Part shown: one piece after another, positions 6,210 to 8,320 of the stretch
Layout of the letters: each line of letters starts with the position of its first letter
How positions within the stretch are numbered: position 1 is the first letter of the stretch
Assembly: GCF_946480185.1 (NCBI RefSeq)
Contig: NZ_CAMLIG010000058.1
Span: 1 to 8,320 of the forward strand
Length of the DNA: 8,320 nucleotides
DNA from: an uncultured Pedobacter sp.
GTDB lineage: Bacteria > Bacteroidota > Bacteroidia > Sphingobacteriales > Sphingobacteriaceae
Direction of reading: 5' to 3'
Translations under genes and position numbers: made by a program
The notes under the pieces: model-generated
Seen by the model: the letters and a program-made list of their open reading frames with translations, nothing else
What the model was told of the DNA's origin: nothing
Databases searched by the model: none

Positions 6210-6995
6210 ATGTTCAACACCACTTTGACTAAAAATTACATAAAGCACATTTTAAGTGCCAAAACCCGGCATGGTACGCACTCGCCTTTTGTGTACAATT
6301 TAGTTGATAAAGTAATTTACGATTTTAAAGACAAACCTGCCTATAAAAATATCGAGAATTTGCGAAAAGATTTGTTACAAAGCCACCGCTCAATTAAAGT
6401 AACAGATTTAGGTGCGGGTTCATTGGTAAACAATCAGCAAACAAAACAGGTAAAATCTATTGCTAAAAATGCGCTTAAACCAAAAAAACTGGCGCAGTTA
6501 CTTTACCGTTTAGCACAGGAATTTAAACCCACTAATTTGTTGGAACTAGGGACTTGCTTGGGTATTACCACGGCTTATTTTAGCGAAGCTTTACCCCAAG
6601 CTAAAATCATCACGATGGAAGGCTGTCCGCAAACGGCAAGTGTGGCCAAAGAAAATTGGGAAAAGCTTTCTATTAAAAACATAGCGGTAGAAGTTGGCAA
6701 TTTTGATGTTACTTTACCAGAGGTTATCGCAAAACAAGATGAATTGGATTTTGTTTTTATTGATGGTAACCACCGCAAAGATGCTACCTTGAATTATTTT
6801 AATTTGTGCCTGCCAAAAGTACATGAAGGCTCGGTGATTATTTTTGATGATATCTACTGGAGCAAAGGTATGGCAGAAGCCTGGGAAGAAATAAAATCCC
6901 ATCCGGATGTGACGGTTACCATTGACTTATTTTGGATAGGATTAGTGTTTTTTAGAAGCGGACAGGCTAAACAGGATTTTAAAATCAGGTTTTAG
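6210..6995 (+). CDS. Class I SAM-dependent methyltransferase
   Basis: The protein has 261 residues and no signal peptide. The N-terminus carries the pattern TRHGTHSPFVYNLVDKVIYD (19-38), which I recall as a signature of a Bacteroidota methyltransferase group, followed by DLGAGS (67-72). The Rossmann part has SAM-binding motif I LLELGTCLGITTAYF (110-124), the acidic residue after strand 2 in TMEGCP (Glu137), FVFIDGNHRKDAT (181-193), and IIFDDIYWSKGM (210-221). This order is that of O-methyltransferase / Methyltransf_24-like enzymes. The acceptor is unknown; the FDD/W motif hints at a small-molecule or catechol-type O-methyltransferase, but that is inference. The gene stands alone, divergent from the SirB1-like gene and convergent with fic. 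The TAG stop lies inside a perfect palindrome. Confidence 0.88.
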   Translation: MFNTTLTKNYIKHILSAKTRHGTHSPFVYNLVDKVIYDFKDKPAYKNIENLRKDLLQSHRSIKVTDLGAGSLVNNQQTKQVKSIAKNALKPKKLAQLLYRLAQEFKPTNLLELGTCLGITTAYFSEALPQAKIITMEGCPQTASVAKENWEKLSIKNIAVEVGNFDVTLPEVIAKQDELDFVFIDGNHRKDATLNYFNLCLPKVHEGSVIIFDDIYWSKGMAEAWEEIKSHPDVTVTIDLFWIGLVFFRSGQAKQDFKIRF

Positions 6996-7029
6996 AGATT
7001 ATTTAAACAGGTTTAAATAATCTCTAAAA
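6990..7029. repeat. Perfect 19-bp palindrome across both stop codons
   Basis: TTTTAGAGATTATTTAAAC (6990-7008) is exactly mirrored by GTTTAAATAATCTCTAAAA (7011-7029) with a 2-base centre AG. It includes the TAG stop of the methyltransferase and the TAA stop plus the last nine codons of fic. As RNA it would form a long AT-rich hairpin from either strand. The T-run precedes the stem rather than following it on both strands, so it is not a standard intrinsic terminator, though it may still end or stabilise both transcripts. Confidence 0.85.
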
Positions 7030-8123
7030 ACATAGATTTTACCTCTTTGGCTTCCTGTAATTTCATTTAAGATTTCCATTTTTTCAAAGTCAGCAATCAA
7101 TTTGTAAGCTGTTGTTACAGAGGTTCCAGTAATTTCAGAAACCTTCTGTACTTCAATTACTGGCCTTTGGTAAAGATGAAAAATCAATTTTTGCCCATTT
7201 ACGGCTCTTGAACCTAATGTTTGTAGCTTTACATCAAGTTGTTTTTGGAGCTGTAAAATACCATCAAAAGTTTTAATACTATTTTTAGCAGTTTCTATTA
7301 CGCCCACCAAGAAAAATTTCAACCATTGGTTGATGTCGTTTTTTGTTCTTGCCAACATTAAATTGTCATAGTATAAATTCCGGTGCTTTTCAAAAAAATC
7401 AGATAGGTAAAGAATCGGTTTTTTTAAAATATCTTTGCTTACCAAATATAACGTAATCATCAACCTTCCTACTCTGCCGTTTCCGTCTAAAAATGGGTGG
7501 ATGGTTTCAAATTGGTAATGAATTAAAGCAATTTTTAATAAGTCTGGGAGCTGGTTGAAATTGTCGTTTGCAAACTTTTCAATATCGCTCATTAATTCTG
7601 GAATGCTATTATGAGTTGGCGGAACAAAAACAGCGTCATTAATGGTTGCGCCACCAATCCAATTTTGGCTTTTTCTAAATTCGCCCGGTTGCTTATGTTC
7701 GCCTCTCACCCCTCTTAACAAAATTTTATGTGTATCTCTTATTAATCGTGAAGAAAATGGCAGCTCATTTAACTGTGCAATCGCTTCGTTCATTGCCATT
7801 ATATAATTTTGGACTTCCTCCCAGTCCTCCCGTTTATCATTGCCTATTTCATCCTTACCTAAAAAGGCATCCTCAACGTTGGTTTGTGTACCTTCAATTT
7901 TACTGGATTGGGTAGCCTCCTTGGCAATATGCATACTAATAAACATATCTATATTTGGAATATATGCAGAATACATATCCAATCTTCCTAAGTGTCGGTC
8001 AGCCTTACTCAGCAGGCTGATGAGTTCTATATCATCAAGCTCCCAATTTCTATTAATAAAATTTGGTTCAAAGCTTTTATAGTATCCTTGGTTTATATAT
8101 TTACCGGCATCAAAGTTTTTCAT
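6999..8123 (-). CDS. Fic-domain protein with inhibitory helix and C-terminal winged helix
   Basis: The protein has 374 residues. Fic enzymes usually transfer AMP from ATP to a hydroxyl side chain of a target protein. The full active-site motif HPFLDGNGRVGR is present at 209-220, with catalytic His209 and the anion-binding loop intact. The inhibitory motif SSKIEG (73-78, with Glu77 blocking ATP) lies before the Fic core, which marks a class II Fic protein that carries its own brake and needs no separate antitoxin. The flap region WIGGATINDAVFVPP (155-169) is also typical. The C-terminus (about 308-374) looks like a winged helix-turn-helix (VQKVSEITGTSVTTAYKLIADFEKMEIL), so it may bind DNA and possibly its own promoter, where tandem inverted repeats occur. 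Targets are unknown. The start at 8121-8123 gives MKNFDAGKYINQGYY. The stop codon is three bases from the methyltransferase stop, within a palindrome. Confidence 0.92.
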   Translation of the reverse strand: MKNFDAGKYINQGYYKSFEPNFINRNWELDDIELISLLSKADRHLGRLDMYSAYIPNIDMFISMHIAKEATQSSKIEGTQTNVEDAFLGKDEIGNDKREDWEEVQNYIMAMNEAIAQLNELPFSSRLIRDTHKILLRGVRGEHKQPGEFRKSQNWIGGATINDAVFVPPTHNSIPELMSDIEKFANDNFNQLPDLLKIALIHYQFETIHPFLDGNGRVGRLMITLYLVSKDILKKPILYLSDFFEKHRNLYYDNLMLARTKNDINQWLKFFLVGVIETAKNSIKTFDGILQLQKQLDVKLQTLGSRAVNGQKLIFHLYQRPVIEVQKVSEITGTSVTTAYKLIADFEKMEILNEITGSQRGKIYVFRDYLNLFK

Positions 8124-8142
8124 TTTATATCAAAATCTAGAT

Positions 8143-8174
8143 TAAAGTTAAGCTTTATTTTAGAAAATCAGCAA
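8143..8174 (-). promoter_or_regulatory. Predicted fic promoter overlapping tandem repeat copy 1
   Basis: On the minus strand, TTG (8174-8172) is followed after 21 bases by TAACTTTA (8150-8143), which matches TAnnTTTG except for the last base. It would give a leader of roughly 15 bases. The TTG exists only in repeat copy 1, where C8172 replaces the T seen in copies 2 and 3. It is a sequence match only. Confidence 0.35.
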
Positions 8175-8264
8175 AAACTAAAATAAGCTATCTTGTTATT
8201 TTAGAAAATCAGTAAAAACTAAAATAAGCTATCTTGTTATTTTAGAAAATCAGTAAAAACTAAA
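8157..8264. repeat. 41-bp tandem repeat, about 2.6 copies, each with an inverted repeat
   Basis: Copy 1 is 8157-8197, copy 2 is 8198-8238, and partial copy 3 is 8239-8264. Copies 1 and 2 differ at one base (C8172 against T). Each unit contains TTATTTTAG and CTAAAATAA as a perfect 9-bp inverted repeat with a 14-base spacer: 8155-8163/8178-8186 and 8196-8204/8219-8227. In copy 3 the second arm is CTAAATAA, one A short. The repeats sit 34 bases upstream of the fic start codon and look like a row of operator sites or an expanding minisatellite. Confidence 0.85.
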
Positions 8265-8320
8265 TAACTCAAGTTGCTAGTTATACAATTAATTTATTTA
8301 GCGTAAAAGCGAAGGTAAAA

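Noticed and set aside
6999..8123. Fic as the toxin of a two-gene toxin-antitoxin pair
   Set aside because: The inhibitory SSKIEG motif is inside the protein and no small antitoxin ORF adjoins it.
8268..8320. Start or end of another gene at the right edge
   Set aside because: A minus-strand frame reads FTFAFTLNKLIV then stop, and a TATTTAGC box on the plus strand could be a promoter for a gene beyond the edge. About 50 bases cannot settle either.

Overview
The window looks like chromosomal DNA of a Bacteroidota bacterium, most likely Sphingobacteriaceae (Pedobacter-like). Four things point there: AT-rich base composition; a small secreted protein with a type IX secretion (T9SS) sorting tail; promoter-like boxes of the Bacteroidota type (TTG about 19-22 bases before TAnnTTTG) in place of Shine-Dalgarno sites; and the sequence character of the housekeeping genes. 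The genus is an inference from protein style, not from a marker gene.

Layout. Bases 1-1840 hold the 3' part of a long collagen-like, phage-tail-fibre-like surface protein (plus strand, cut by the window's left edge), closed by a strong terminator. After about 440 bases without a gene comes a small secreted protein with a T9SS type A tail (2344-2877) and its own terminator. A palindromic intergenic element (about 3012-3109) precedes prfB (3173-4262), which encodes peptide release factor 2 and carries the classic programmed +1 frameshift at an in-frame TGA. Next is a secreted alpha/beta hydrolase (4345-5256). It is convergent with a SirB1-like transglutaminase-fold protein (5257-6117, minus), and the two stop codons touch. 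A 92-base divergent spacer leads to a SAM-dependent methyltransferase (6210-6995, plus), which converges on a Fic-domain protein (6999-8123, minus). A perfect 19-bp palindrome covers both of those stop codons. Upstream of fic lie about 2.6 tandem copies of a 41-bp repeat, each with its own inverted repeat.

How the genes relate. The left part (collagen-like protein plus small T9SS protein) looks like surface or secreted accessory function. prfB, the SirB1-like gene and the methyltransferase look like ordinary chromosomal genes. Fic is probably an AMP-transferase with a built-in inhibitory helix and no partner antitoxin. No operon is evident: every gene seems to be its own transcription unit.

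I see no clearly new multi-gene system. The items most worth a second look are non-coding: the palindromic element before prfB, the 41-bp repeats in the fic promoter region, the stop-spanning palindrome, and the prfB frameshift site with its Shine-Dalgarno-like stimulator in a phylum that rarely uses such sites.
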